Below, one piece after another: positions 27,805 to 37,308 of a DNA stretch of 64,000 nt (position 1 is the first letter of the stretch; each line of letters starts with the position of its first letter). The notes under the pieces were generated by a model. The model was given only the letters and a program-made list of their open reading frames with translations, was not told the DNA's origin and did not search any database. A program made the position numbers and the translations under genes. Origin of the DNA: an uncultured Modestobacter sp. (GTDB taxonomy: Bacteria; Actinomycetota; Actinomycetes; Mycobacteriales; Geodermatophilaceae); assembly GCF_947486615.1 (NCBI RefSeq), contig NZ_CANKUD010000003.1, positions 372,001 to 436,000 of the forward strand, given 5' to 3'.

Positions 27805-28785
27805 ATGCCCCTGTCCCGCACCGCCCGCGCACTCGCCGCATGTGCCGCCCTCGGCCTGCTCACCGCGTGCGGGTCGGAGGAGTCGCCGTCCGGCTCGGCC
27901 GCGGAGTACCCGACCGAGGAGATCCGGCTGCTGGTGCCCTACGGGGCAGGCGGGCCCACCGACCTGGCCGCCCGCGCCTTCGGCGCCTCCCTGGAGGAGC
28001 AGCTGGGCCAGACGGTGGTGGTGGAGAACCTGCCCGGCGGCTCGGGAGCGCTCGCCACCCAGGAGCTGCTCGCCGCCGACCCCGACGGGCACACCCTCTC
28101 CCTGGCCACCGCGGGAACACTGGTGGTCACGCCGCTGGCCAACGAGGTCGGCTACACCAAGGACGACGTGACGCCGATCGGGGTGCTGACCGAGGTGCCG
28201 TCGGTGCTCGCCGTCGGCGCGGACTCGCCGTACGCGACCGTCGAGGACCTCGTCGCCGCGGCGGAGGAGCAGCCGGGCACGCTGAACGTGGGCACCCCGG
28301 GCGCCTCCACCCCGCAGGCGATCGAGCTGCAGCGGCTGGCCGACGAGTACGACGTCGAGGTCACCGCCGTGCCGTTCAACGGCAACGCGGAGATGACCAC
28401 CGCCCTGCTGGGCGGCAACGTCGACGCGGTGCTGATCAACGCCTCCTCCGACGTCACCACCAACATCGACGCCGGCCAGTTCCAGCCGCTGGCGGTCTCC
28501 TCCGCCGAGCGGCTGTCCTGGCTGCCGGACACCCCGACCCTCGCCGAGTCCGGCTTCCCGGAGCTGACCCTGTCCGGGTCGACCTTCGGCCTCATCGGCC
28601 CCGGTGACCTGCCCGAGGAGATCGTCACCGAGCTGGAGGACGCCCTCCGGACGGCGGCCGAGGACCCGGCGGTCGTCGAGCAGGTCGGCGAGGAGTACGT
28701 GCCGGCGGAGTTCCAGGGCGCGGCCGAGTTCCAGGAGCTGCTCGACCGCACGCAGGAGGTCTACGAGCCGATCCTCGGCGGCTGA
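27805..28785 (+). CDS. TctC-type receptor lipoprotein (third paralog)
   Basis: LLTACGSEES lipobox; IRLLVPYGAGGPTDLAARAFGASLEEQLGQTVVVENLPGGSG; VPFNGNAEMTTALLGGNVDAV. Confidence 0.93.
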   Translation: MPLSRTARALAACAALGLLTACGSEESPSGSAAEYPTEEIRLLVPYGAGGPTDLAARAFGASLEEQLGQTVVVENLPGGSGALATQELLAADPDGHTLSLATAGTLVVTPLANEVGYTKDDVTPIGVLTEVPSVLAVGADSPYATVEDLVAAAEEQPGTLNVGTPGASTPQAIELQRLADEYDVEVTAVPFNGNAEMTTALLGGNVDAVLINASSDVTTNIDAGQFQPLAVSSAERLSWLPDTPTLAESGFPELTLSGSTFGLIGPGDLPEEIVTELEDALRTAAEDPAVVEQVGEEYVPAEFQGAAEFQELLDRTQEVYEPILGG

Positions 28786-28797
28786 CCCGCGGCGGGA

Positions 28798-30282
28798 TCA
28801 GCGCAGCCGCGCCTCGGCGGCGGCCCAGGCCGGCTCGGCGCCGGTGGCCGGCTCGTAGCGCTGCACCTGCTGGGTCCCCCGCAGCAGCGCCCGCAGCTCC
28901 GCCAGCCCGCCGCTGACCGCGCCGCCCGCGCGGGCCTGCACCAGCACGTTGCCCAGCGCCGCCGCCTCCACCGGCCCGGCGACCACCGGCAGGCCGCAGG
29001 CGTCGGCGGTGAGCTGGCACAGCAGCGTGTTGCGGGCACCGCCGCCGACCAGGTGGACGACGTCCACGGACTGCCCGGAGAGCTCGGCCGCCTGGCGCAC
29101 CGCGCGCCGGTAGGCCAGCGCCAGGCTGTCCAGGATGCAGCGGACGGTGGCCGCCTGGCTCTGCGGCGGCGTCTGCCCGGTCTCCCGGCAGACCTCGGCG
29201 ATCCGGGCGGGCATGTCGCCGGGCGGCAGGAAGCGGTCGTCGTCGCAGTCCACGACCGCGCCGAAGGCCGGCTCCCGGACCGCCGCGTGCAGCAGCTCGG
29301 TGAGGTCGGCCGGCAGCCCGGCCGCCTGCCAGGTGCGCATCGACTCCTGCAGCAACCACAGCCCCATCACGTTGCGCAGGTAACGGACCGTTCCGTCCAC
29401 CCCGAGCTCGTTGGTGAACCCCGCCGCCCGGCTGGCCTCGGTGAGCACCGGGGCGTCGAGCTCCATCCCGACCAGCGACCAGGTGCCACAGGAGACGTAG
29501 GCGAACCGCTCGGACTCCGCCGGCACCCCCACGACCGCCGAGGCGGTGTCGTGCGAGCCGACCGCCGTCACCGGCACCGGCCCGGTCAGCCCGGTCTCGG
29601 CGAGCACCTCACCGGTGAGCTCGCCGAGCCGGTCACCGGGCTGCCGCAGCGGCGGCAACAGCTCGTGCGGCAGGCGGAGCCGGTCGACAAGGTCGGTCGA
29701 CCACCGCCGGGTGGTGGCGTCCAGCAGCCCGGTGGTGGAGGCGTTGGTGACCTCGGCCCCCACCGCCCCGGTCAGCCAGTACGCCAGCAGGTCCGGGATC
29801 AGCAGCGCGTGCCGGGCCAGCCCGAACCCGGCCAGCTGCCGCATCGCCGCGAGCTGGAACACCGTGTTGAACGGCAGGTGCTGCAGGCCGTTGACCCGGT
29901 ACAGCTCGGCCGGCGACACCAGCTCGTGCACCCCGGGGACGGCGGTGGCGTGCCGGGCGTCCCGGTAGTGCACCGGGTTGCCCAGCAGCGCGCCGTCGGC
30001 GTCGAGCAGCCCGACGTCGACGGCCCAGCTGTCGATGCCCACGCCGTCCAGCGGCCCGGCGTCCCGGCCGGCGGCCCGCAGGCCGTCGCGCACCCCGCCG
30101 TAGAGGGCCAGCACGTCCCAGTGCAGCGTGCCGGCGACCCGGACCGGCCGGTTGGCGAACCGGTTGACCTCGTGCAGCTCCAGCCGCCCGGGCCCGACCC
30201 GCCCGACCATCACCCGCCCGCTCGAGGCCCCCAGGTCGACAGCGGCCAGGGTCAGCTCCCGACCGGCCGTGTTGGCCGACAT
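28798..30282 (-). CDS. rhaB: Rhamnulokinase
   Basis: LAAVDLGASSGRVMVGRV...EVNRFANRPVRVAGTLHWD...GIDSWAVDVGLLDADG; adjacent rha genes. Confidence 0.94.
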   Translation of the reverse strand: MSANTAGRELTLAAVDLGASSGRVMVGRVGPGRLELHEVNRFANRPVRVAGTLHWDVLALYGGVRDGLRAAGRDAGPLDGVGIDSWAVDVGLLDADGALLGNPVHYRDARHATAVPGVHELVSPAELYRVNGLQHLPFNTVFQLAAMRQLAGFGLARHALLIPDLLAYWLTGAVGAEVTNASTTGLLDATTRRWSTDLVDRLRLPHELLPPLRQPGDRLGELTGEVLAETGLTGPVPVTAVGSHDTASAVVGVPAESERFAYVSCGTWSLVGMELDAPVLTEASRAAGFTNELGVDGTVRYLRNVMGLWLLQESMRTWQAAGLPADLTELLHAAVREPAFGAVVDCDDDRFLPPGDMPARIAEVCRETGQTPPQSQAATVRCILDSLALAYRRAVRQAAELSGQSVDVVHLVGGGARNTLLCQLTADACGLPVVAGPVEAAALGNVLVQARAGGAVSGGLAELRALLRGTQQVQRYEPATGAEPAWAAAEARLR

Positions 30283-30290
30283 GGCCGGGC

Positions 30291-32327
30291 TCAGCGGAGG
30301 AAGGCGGCGGCGACGCCGGAGTCGACGGGGACGTGCAGTCCGGTGGTCCGGGTGAGCTCGCCGCCGGTCAGCGCGAAGACGGCGTCGGCGACGTGCTCGG
30401 GCAGCACCTCGCGCTTGAGCAGGGTGCGCTGGGCGTAGTACTTGCCCAGCTCCTCCTCGGGGACGCCGTAGACCGCGGCCCGCTTGGCGCCCCAGCCGCC
30501 GGCGAAGATCCCCGACCCGCGCACGACGCCGTCGGGGTTGATGCCGTTGACCCGGATCTGGTGTTCGCCCAGCTCGGCGGCGAGCAGCCGCACCTGGTGC
30601 GCCTGGTCGGCCTTGGTCGAGGAGTAGGCGATGTTGCTGGGTCCGGCGAAGACCGCGTTCTTGCTGGAGATGTAGACGACGTCGCCGCCCATGCCCTGCT
30701 CGATCATGATCCGGGCCGCCTCGCGGGAGACCAGGAACGAGCCCTTGGCCATCACGTCGTGCTGGAGGTCCCAGTCCTGCTCCGTGGTCTCCAGCAGCGG
30801 CTTGGAGATCGACAGCCCGGCGTTGTTGACCACCAGGTCGACCCCGCCGAAGGCGAGCACCGCCGCCCGGAAGGCCGCGGCCACCGCCTCGGCGTCGCTG
30901 ACGTCGGCGGCCACGCCCACCGCGACGTCGGTCGAGCCGATCTCCGCCGCGGCGTCGGTGGCCTTGGCCAGGTCCAGGTCGGCGACGACGACGCAGGCGC
31001 CCTCGGCGGCCAGCCGCTGGGCGATCGCCTTGCCGATCCCGCTGGCCGCGCCGGTGACCAGCGCGACCCGGGTGGCCAGCGGCTTGGGCTTCGGCATCCG
31101 GGCGAGCTTGGCCTCCTCCAGCGCCCAGTACTCGATCCGGAACTTCTCGCTCTCGTCGATCGGCGCGTAGGTCGACACCGCCTCGGCGCCGCGCATCACG
31201 TTGATCGCGTTGACGTAGAACTCACCGGCGACCCGGGCGGTCTGCTTGTTCGCCCCGAAGCTGAACATGCCGACGCCGGGCACCAGCACGATCGCCGGGT
31301 CGGCGCCGCGCATCGGCGGGGAGTCCGGGCCCGCGTGCCGCTCGTAGTAGGCGGCGTAGTCGGCGCGGTAGGCCTCGTGCAGCTCACGCAGCCGGGCGAC
31401 GACGTCCTCGACCGGGGCGGACGCCGGCAGGTCGACCACCAGCGGGCGCACCTTGGTGCGCAGGAAGTGGTCGGGGCAGGAGGTGCCCAGCGCGGCCAGC
31501 CGTGGGTGCTCGGCCGACGCCAGGAAGTCCAGCACCACGTCGGTGTCGGTGTAGTGGCCGACCTGCGGCTTGTCGGTGCTCGCCAGCCCGCGGACGACGG
31601 GCAGCAGCGCGGCCGCCTTCGCCCGGCGTTCGGCCTCCGGCAGCGCCGCGTACCCGGGCAGCGGCGCCCCGAAGGGCTGCGGGCGGCCGCGCTCGGCGAG
31701 GAAGCGCTCCGCCGTCCGGATGATCTCGAGGCTGTTGGCCTCGCACTGCTCGCTGGTGTCGGCCCAGGCGGTGATGCCGTGCCCGCCCAGGACCGCCCCG
31801 ATGGCCTGCGGGTTCTTCTCGGCGATCTCGGCGATGTCCAGCCCCAGCTGGAAGCCGGGACGGCGCCACGGCACCCAGACCACGCGGTCGCCGAAGCACT
31901 CGGCCGTCAGCGCCTCGCCGTCGGCCGCGGTGGCCAGCGCGATGCCGGAGTCGGGGTGCAGGTGGTCGACGTGCGCGGCGCGGACCAGCCCGTGCATCGC
32001 GGTGTCGATCGACGGCGCCGCCCCGCCCCGGCCGAACGCGCAGTGGTCGAACGCGGCGACCATCTCGTCCTCCCGGTCGACGCCGGGGTAGACGTCGACC
32101 AGCGAGCGCAGCCGGTCCAGCCGCAGCACCGCCAGGCCCGGCTCGGTGAGCGTGCCGAGGTCGCCGCCGGAGCCCTTCACCCAGAGCAGCTCGACCGGCT
32201 GCCCGGTCACCGGGTCGGTGCCGGTGCCGGCGGCGGAGGTGTTGCCGCCGGCGTAGTTGGTGTTCCGCGGGTCCGCGCCGAGGCGGTTCGAGCGGGTGAG
32301 CAGGTCACTGACCACGGGGTTCGTCAT
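30291..32327 (-). CDS. Bifunctional rhamnulose-1-phosphate aldolase / short-chain (lactaldehyde) dehydrogenase
   Basis: N-terminal class II aldolase (NTNYAGGNTSAAG, DHLHPDSGIALATA), C-terminal SDR (VALVTGAASGIGKAIAQRL...NNAGLS...YSSTKADQAHQVR). Confidence 0.93.
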   Translation of the reverse strand: MTNPVVSDLLTRSNRLGADPRNTNYAGGNTSAAGTGTDPVTGQPVELLWVKGSGGDLGTLTEPGLAVLRLDRLRSLVDVYPGVDREDEMVAAFDHCAFGRGGAAPSIDTAMHGLVRAAHVDHLHPDSGIALATAADGEALTAECFGDRVVWVPWRRPGFQLGLDIAEIAEKNPQAIGAVLGGHGITAWADTSEQCEANSLEIIRTAERFLAERGRPQPFGAPLPGYAALPEAERRAKAAALLPVVRGLASTDKPQVGHYTDTDVVLDFLASAEHPRLAALGTSCPDHFLRTKVRPLVVDLPASAPVEDVVARLRELHEAYRADYAAYYERHAGPDSPPMRGADPAIVLVPGVGMFSFGANKQTARVAGEFYVNAINVMRGAEAVSTYAPIDESEKFRIEYWALEEAKLARMPKPKPLATRVALVTGAASGIGKAIAQRLAAEGACVVVADLDLAKATDAAAEIGSTDVAVGVAADVSDAEAVAAAFRAAVLAFGGVDLVVNNAGLSISKPLLETTEQDWDLQHDVMAKGSFLVSREAARIMIEQGMGGDVVYISSKNAVFAGPSNIAYSSTKADQAHQVRLLAAELGEHQIRVNGINPDGVVRGSGIFAGGWGAKRAAVYGVPEEELGKYYAQRTLLKREVLPEHVADAVFALTGGELTRTTGLHVPVDSGVAAAFLR

Positions 32328-32346
32328 CTCGTCGTCCTCCAGTTCC

Positions 32347-33519
32347 TCAAGCGCCCCAGGAGGCCTGCTGGCCTCCGACGCGGTCGGTGGCGATCTGCTC
32401 CTGGTGCCCGGAGGCGGCGTAGGCCCGGTAGGGGTCGCCGGCCAGCCCCTTCGACTCGCGGAGCTGCGCGAGCAGCGGGCGGACGTCGGTGTTGTAGGCG
32501 TCCATCAGCGCACCGTTGGCGCCGAGCACGTCACCGGACTGCTGGGCGGCCCGCAGCGCCTCGCGGTCGACCAGCAGCGCCTTGGCGGTGGCCTCCTGCA
32601 CGTTCATCACCGAGCGGATCTGGCCGGGGATCTTCGGCTCGATGTTGTGGCACTGGTCGAGCATGAAGTTGACGCCGGAGTCCGGCCGGAGCGCGTCGGC
32701 CCGGACGATCTCGTTCATGATCCGGAACAGCTGGAACGGGTCGGCCGCGCCGACGATCAGGTCGTCGTCGCCGTAGAAGCGGGAGTTGAAGTCGAAGGCG
32801 CCGAGCCGGCCCACCCGCAGCAGCTGGGCGACGATGAACTCGATGTTGGTGTTCGGCGCGTGGTGGCCGGTGTCCAGCACGACCTTCGCCTGCTCGCCCA
32901 GGGCCAGGCAGTGCAGCAGCGAGGTGCCCCAGTCGGGGACGTCCATCGTGTAGAAGTACGGCTCGTAGAACTTGTACTCCAGGATCAGCCGGTGCCCGGG
33001 GTCGAGCTCGGCGTAGATCTGCTGCAGCGACTCGGCCAGCCGGTCCTGCCGGTCGCGGATGTCGTCCTGGCCCGGGTAGTTGGTGCCGTCGGGCAGCCAG
33101 ATCTTCAGGTCGGTCGAGCCGGTGGCCCGCATGACGTCGATGCACTGCACGTGGTGGGCCACGGCCTTCGCCCGCACCGCCGGGTCGGCGGAGGTGAGCG
33201 AGCCGAGCTTGTACTCGTCGGCCTGGAACAGGTTCGAGTTGATCGCGCCGATGGAGACGCCCTCGTCGGTGGCGTGCTGGGCGAGTTCGGCGAAGTCGTC
33301 GACCAGGTCCCACGGGATGTGCAGCGAGACCCGGGGAGCGGCGCCGGTGTACCGGTGGACGACGGCGGCGTCGCTGATCTTCTCGAACGGGTTCCGCGGG
33401 ACGCCGGGGGTGCTGAACACCTTGAACCGGGTGCCGGCGTTGCCGAACGCCCAGGACGGCAGCTCGATGGTCTGCTCGGCGAGCGCGGTCAGGGCCTGGG
33501 CCTGGAGGTCGGTGGTCAC
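32347..33519 (-). CDS. rhaI: L-rhamnose isomerase
   Basis: WAFGNAGTRFKVFSTPGVPRNPFEKISDAA; VVLDTGHHAPNTNIEFIVAQLL; RFYGDDDLIVGAADPFQLFRI. Confidence 0.94.
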   Translation of the reverse strand: MTTDLQAQALTALAEQTIELPSWAFGNAGTRFKVFSTPGVPRNPFEKISDAAVVHRYTGAAPRVSLHIPWDLVDDFAELAQHATDEGVSIGAINSNLFQADEYKLGSLTSADPAVRAKAVAHHVQCIDVMRATGSTDLKIWLPDGTNYPGQDDIRDRQDRLAESLQQIYAELDPGHRLILEYKFYEPYFYTMDVPDWGTSLLHCLALGEQAKVVLDTGHHAPNTNIEFIVAQLLRVGRLGAFDFNSRFYGDDDLIVGAADPFQLFRIMNEIVRADALRPDSGVNFMLDQCHNIEPKIPGQIRSVMNVQEATAKALLVDREALRAAQQSGDVLGANGALMDAYNTDVRPLLAQLRESKGLAGDPYRAYAASGHQEQIATDRVGGQQASWGA

Positions 33520-33875
33520 GGGGTCTCTCCGTTCGTCGTAGTGGGCTCCCCGGCGGCCCGCAGCTGGGCGTCCAGGTCGAAGACGAGGTCGAGCGAGGAC
33601 TTGCCGCGGCCGTCCCCGGTCTCGAAGAAGGGCGCCATCTCGGCCTCCCAGCGGGCGCTGACCTCGGCGGCGTCGACGGCGGCCTGGGCGGCATCCAGGT
33701 CATCGGTCTGCACGGTGCCGACGAGCAGGCCGTCGTCCCGCAGGAACAGCTGGTAGTCCCGCCAGCCGGCGTCGCGCAGCGCGCGGAGCATCTCCGGCCA
33801 GACGGCGGCGTGCCGTGCGCGGTACTCGGCGAGCCGGTCGGCCCGGACCTGCAGGGTGAAACAGACCCGCGACAC
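33516..33875 (-). CDS. rhaM: L-rhamnose mutarotase
   Basis: VCFTLQVRADRLAEYRARHAAVWPEMLRALRDAGWRDYQLFLR. Confidence 0.94.
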   Translation of the reverse strand: MSRVCFTLQVRADRLAEYRARHAAVWPEMLRALRDAGWRDYQLFLRDDGLLVGTVQTDDLDAAQAAVDAAEVSARWEAEMAPFFETGDGRGKSSLDLVFDLDAQLRAAGEPTTTNGETP

Positions 33876-33888
33876 GACGTCTCCTCAC

Positions 33889-33900
33889 TGAAACGATTCA
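33889..33900. promoter_or_regulatory. LacI-type operator for the rha cluster (putative)
   Basis: TGAAACGATTCA (TGAA-N-CG-N-TTCA dyad with central CG) between divergent rhaM and lacI; a second dyad CTGTGGGCCACAG at 33908-33920. Confidence 0.72.
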
Positions 33901-33929
33901 CAAGGTGCTGTGGGCCACAGTAGGATGCT

Positions 33930-35009
33930 GTGTGCGAGCGGTCAACGGGCCCGCCGGGAACCGAGGGGGCAGCGCTGACCGTCAGCATCCGGGACGTCGC
34001 CGTCTCCGCCGGCGTCTCGGTGGGCACGGTCAGCAACGTCCTGAACCGGCCCGACTCGGTCAGCCCCGCGACCCGCGACCGGGTGCTCGCCGCCATCCAC
34101 ACCCTCGGCTTCGTGCGCAACGAGTCGGCCCGCCAGCTGCGCGCCGGCCACAGCCGCACCATCGGGCTGGTGGTGCTCGACATCGCCAACCCCTTCTTCA
34201 CCGACGTCGCCCGCGGGGTGGAGGAGGTGGCCAACGCGCAGGGGCTGTCGGTGGTGCTGTGCAACTCCGACGGCCGGCCCGACAAGGAGGCCGCCCACCT
34301 CGACGCGCTCACCGAGCAGCGGGTGCGCGGCGTCGTCCTCACCCCGACCGCCGAGATCTCCCCGCAGGTCGGGACGCTGCGGCAGCGCGGCGTCCCGGTG
34401 GTGCTGCTGGACCGCCGCGCGCCCGGTCCCGACCAGTGCGCCGTGGCCGTGGACGACGTCCTGGGCGGCCGGCTGGCCGCCGGGCACCTGCTCGGCCAGG
34501 GGCACCGCCGGATCGCGTTCATCGGCGGCCCGGGCGGGCTGCCGCAGCTGCAGGAGCGCTACGAGGGGGTCGTCGCCGCCGTCCGGGAGGGCACCGGCTC
34601 CGACGAGGCCCTCGTGCTGATCACCCCCGAGACGCTCACCGTGGCCGGTGGCCGCGAGGCGGCGGCCCGCCTCCTCGCGCTGCCGGCCGGGCAGCGTCCC
34701 ACCGCCGCGGTCTGCGCGAACGACCTGCTGGCGATGGGCGCGCTCCAGGAGATGGTCCGCCGGGAGCTCCGGGTGCCCGACGACTTCGCCCTCGTCGGCT
34801 ACGACGACATCGACTACGCCGCGGCCGCCGCCGTCCCGCTGACCTCGGTCCGCAAGCCCCGCCAGGAGCTCGGCCGCCGAGCGGCGGAGCTGCTGCTGGA
34901 CGAGGCTGCGGGTGAGGGCCACGAGCACCAGCAACCGGTCTTCGAGCCCGTGCTCGTCGCCCGGGAGTCCAGCACGGTCCGGCACCCCCGCCGGTCCGTG
35001 GCGAGCTGA
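33930..35009 (+). CDS. LacI family regulator, probable rha regulator
   Basis: SIRDVAVSAGVSVGTVSNVLNRPDSVSPATRDRVLAAIHTLGFVRNESARQLRAG; divergent from rhaMI. Confidence 0.92.
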   Translation: MCERSTGPPGTEGAALTVSIRDVAVSAGVSVGTVSNVLNRPDSVSPATRDRVLAAIHTLGFVRNESARQLRAGHSRTIGLVVLDIANPFFTDVARGVEEVANAQGLSVVLCNSDGRPDKEAAHLDALTEQRVRGVVLTPTAEISPQVGTLRQRGVPVVLLDRRAPGPDQCAVAVDDVLGGRLAAGHLLGQGHRRIAFIGGPGGLPQLQERYEGVVAAVREGTGSDEALVLITPETLTVAGGREAAARLLALPAGQRPTAAVCANDLLAMGALQEMVRRELRVPDDFALVGYDDIDYAAAAAVPLTSVRKPRQELGRRAAELLLDEAAGEGHEHQQPVFEPVLVARESSTVRHPRRSVAS

Positions 35010-35022
35010 GCGGAGGTCTCAG

Positions 35023-35796
35023 GTGAAGGTCGCACTGTTCGCCACCTGCCTGGTGGACACCATGACCCCGAGCGTCGCCCACGCCACCGCAGCGCTCCTG
35101 CAGCGGCTGGGGCAGGAGGTCGTCGTCCCGCCGGCGCAGGCGTGCTGCGGTCAGATGCACGTCAACACCGGCTACCGGCGCGAGGCGGTGTCGATCGTCG
35201 CCAACCACGTGCGGGCCTTCGAGGGCGCGGAGGTGATCGTCGCGCCGTCCGGCTCGTGCGTGGCCTCGATCCACCACCAGCAGGCCGCCGTCGCCCGGCG
35301 GGCCGGGGACGAGGCGCTGGCCCAGGCCGCCGAGGAGCTGGCCGGGCGCACCCACGAGCTGTCCCAGTTCCTGGTCGACGTCCTCGGGGTGACCGACGTG
35401 GGCGCCTACTACCCGCACCGGGTCACCTACCACCCGACCTGCCACTCGCTGAGGCTGCTCCGGGTCGGCGACGCGCCCCTGCAGCTGCTGCGGGCGGTGC
35501 GCGGGCTGGAGCTGGTGGAGCTGCCCGGCGCCGAGCAGTGCTGCGGCTTCGGCGGCACCTTCGCGGTGAAGAACGCCGACACCTCGACCGCGATGCTCAC
35601 CGACAAGATGGCCAACGTGCTCGGCACGCACGCCGAGGTCTGCACCGCCGGGGACGCCTCCTGCCTGATGCACATCGGCGGCGGCCTCTCCCGGCTCCGG
35701 GCCGGCACCCGCACCGTGCACCTGGCCGAGATCCTGGCCTCGACGGAGGAAGCCGTGACCCCTGACCAGAAGGCCATCCCGGCGGTGACCGCGTGA
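35023..35796 (+). CDS. lutA: L-lactate utilization (Fe-S) protein LutA
   Basis: MKVALFATCLVDTMTPSVAHATAALLQRLGQEVVVPPAQACCGQMHVNTGY; EQCCGFGGTFAVKN. Confidence 0.94.
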   Translation: MKVALFATCLVDTMTPSVAHATAALLQRLGQEVVVPPAQACCGQMHVNTGYRREAVSIVANHVRAFEGAEVIVAPSGSCVASIHHQQAAVARRAGDEALAQAAEELAGRTHELSQFLVDVLGVTDVGAYYPHRVTYHPTCHSLRLLRVGDAPLQLLRAVRGLELVELPGAEQCCGFGGTFAVKNADTSTAMLTDKMANVLGTHAEVCTAGDASCLMHIGGGLSRLRAGTRTVHLAEILASTEEAVTPDQKAIPAVTA

Positions 35797-37274
35797 CCGC
35801 CGTCGACCTGGGCATGCCCGGCCTGCCGCACGCCCCGCGCGGGGTGGGGCACCTGCGCGGTGCCGAGTCCTTCCCGGACGCCGCCCGCGGGGCGCTGCGC
35901 AACGGCCAGCTGCGGGCCAACCTCGGCCACGCCACCAGCACCATCCGCGGCAAGCGGGCCAACGTGGTCGGCGAGCTGCCCGACTGGGAGCAGCTGCGCG
36001 CCGCCGGCAAGGCGCTGAAGACCGCCACGATGGCCCGCCTCGACGAGCACCTGGAGGAGCTCGAGCGCCAGGTGACCGCCCGCGGCGGCGTCGTCCACTG
36101 GGCCCGGGACGCGAACGAGGCCAACGAGATCGTGACCCGGCTGGTGCAGGCCACCGGCACGTCCGAGGTGGTCAAGGTCAAGTCGATGGCCACCCAGGAG
36201 ATCGGCCTGAACGAGGCGCTGGAGGCCGCCGGGCTCGACGTCTTCGAGACCGACCTGGCCGAGCTGATCGTGCAGCTGGGGGAGGACAGCCCGTCGCACA
36301 TCCTGGTGCCGGCGATCCACAAGAACCGCGCCGAGATCCGGGAGATCTTCGCCCGCACCATCCCCGGCGTCGACCCGGGCCTGACCGACGACCCCCGGCA
36401 GCTGGCCATGGCCGCCCGGGCGCACCTGCGCGAGCGGTTCCTGCGGGCCCGGGTCGCGGTCAGCGGCGCGAACTTCGGCGTCGCGGAGACCGGCACGCTC
36501 ACCGTGGTCGAGTCCGAGGGCAACGGCCGGATGTGCCTGACCCTGCCGGAGACGCTGATCACCGTGATGGGGATCGAGAAGGTGGTGCCCACCTGGCGCG
36601 ACCTGGAGGTGTTCCTGCAGCTGCTGCCGCGCTCCTCCACCGGCGAGCGGATGAACCCCTACACCTCGGCCTGGGCCGGGGTGACCCCCGGCGACGGGCC
36701 GCAGGAGTTCCACCTGGTGCTGCTGGACAACGGCCGCACCGCGGTGCTCGCCGACGAGGTGGGCCGGGAGGCGCTGCACTGCATCCGCTGCTCGGCGTGC
36801 CTGAACGTCTGCCCGGTGTACGAGCGGGCCGGCGGGCACTCCTACGGCTCGGTGTACCCCGGGCCGATCGGCGCGGTGCTCTCCCCGATGCTCACCGGCG
36901 TCGAGGACAACGCCTCGCTGCCCTACGCCTCGTCGCTGTGCGGAGCCTGCTACGACGTCTGCCCGGTGGCCATCGACATCCCCTCGATCCTGGTGCACCT
37001 GCGCGGCGAGCACGTCGAGGCCGTCGCCCGGGACCGGGATCGGCCGACGGCGGAGGCGGTCGCCTTCCGCGGTCTGGCGAAGGCGATGTCGCATCCCCGG
37101 CTGTGGCACCTGGCCCAGCGGGCGGCCCGGCTCGGCCGGCTGGTCTCCCGCGGCAGGCCCACGCTGCCGAACGCGCTGCCGCCGCCGATCTCCGGCTGGA
37201 CGCGCAGCCGCGATCTGCCGACCCCGCCGACGAAGACGTTCGTGCAGCAGTGGACCGAGGAGCACCGGTCATGA
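35793..37274 (+). CDS. lutB: L-lactate utilization Fe-S protein LutB
   Basis: KVKSMATQEIGLNEALE; CIRCSACLNVCPVYERAGGHSYGSVYPGPIGAVL; CGACYDVCPVAIDIP. Confidence 0.95.
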   Translation: MTAVDLGMPGLPHAPRGVGHLRGAESFPDAARGALRNGQLRANLGHATSTIRGKRANVVGELPDWEQLRAAGKALKTATMARLDEHLEELERQVTARGGVVHWARDANEANEIVTRLVQATGTSEVVKVKSMATQEIGLNEALEAAGLDVFETDLAELIVQLGEDSPSHILVPAIHKNRAEIREIFARTIPGVDPGLTDDPRQLAMAARAHLRERFLRARVAVSGANFGVAETGTLTVVESEGNGRMCLTLPETLITVMGIEKVVPTWRDLEVFLQLLPRSSTGERMNPYTSAWAGVTPGDGPQEFHLVLLDNGRTAVLADEVGREALHCIRCSACLNVCPVYERAGGHSYGSVYPGPIGAVLSPMLTGVEDNASLPYASSLCGACYDVCPVAIDIPSILVHLRGEHVEAVARDRDRPTAEAVAFRGLAKAMSHPRLWHLAQRAARLGRLVSRGRPTLPNALPPPISGWTRSRDLPTPPTKTFVQQWTEEHRS

Positions 37275-37277
37275 CTG

Positions 37278-37291
37278 GTTCCACGTGCAAC
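37278..37291 (+). repeat. 14-mer GTTCCACGTGCAAC, copy 1 (parS-like)
   Basis: Exact match to copies at 47422-47435 (reverse complement) and 58253-58266; lies between lutB and lutC. Confidence 0.7.
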
Positions 37292-37308
37292 ACGACCGGT
37301 GGACGACG

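Noticed and set aside
30333-32666. 777-aa plus-strand ORF
   Set aside because: Antisense to the rhamnulose-1-P aldolase/dehydrogenase fusion; no recognisable domain.
35427-37265. 612-aa minus-strand ORF
   Set aside because: Antisense to lutA/lutB, which have clear Fe-S motifs.
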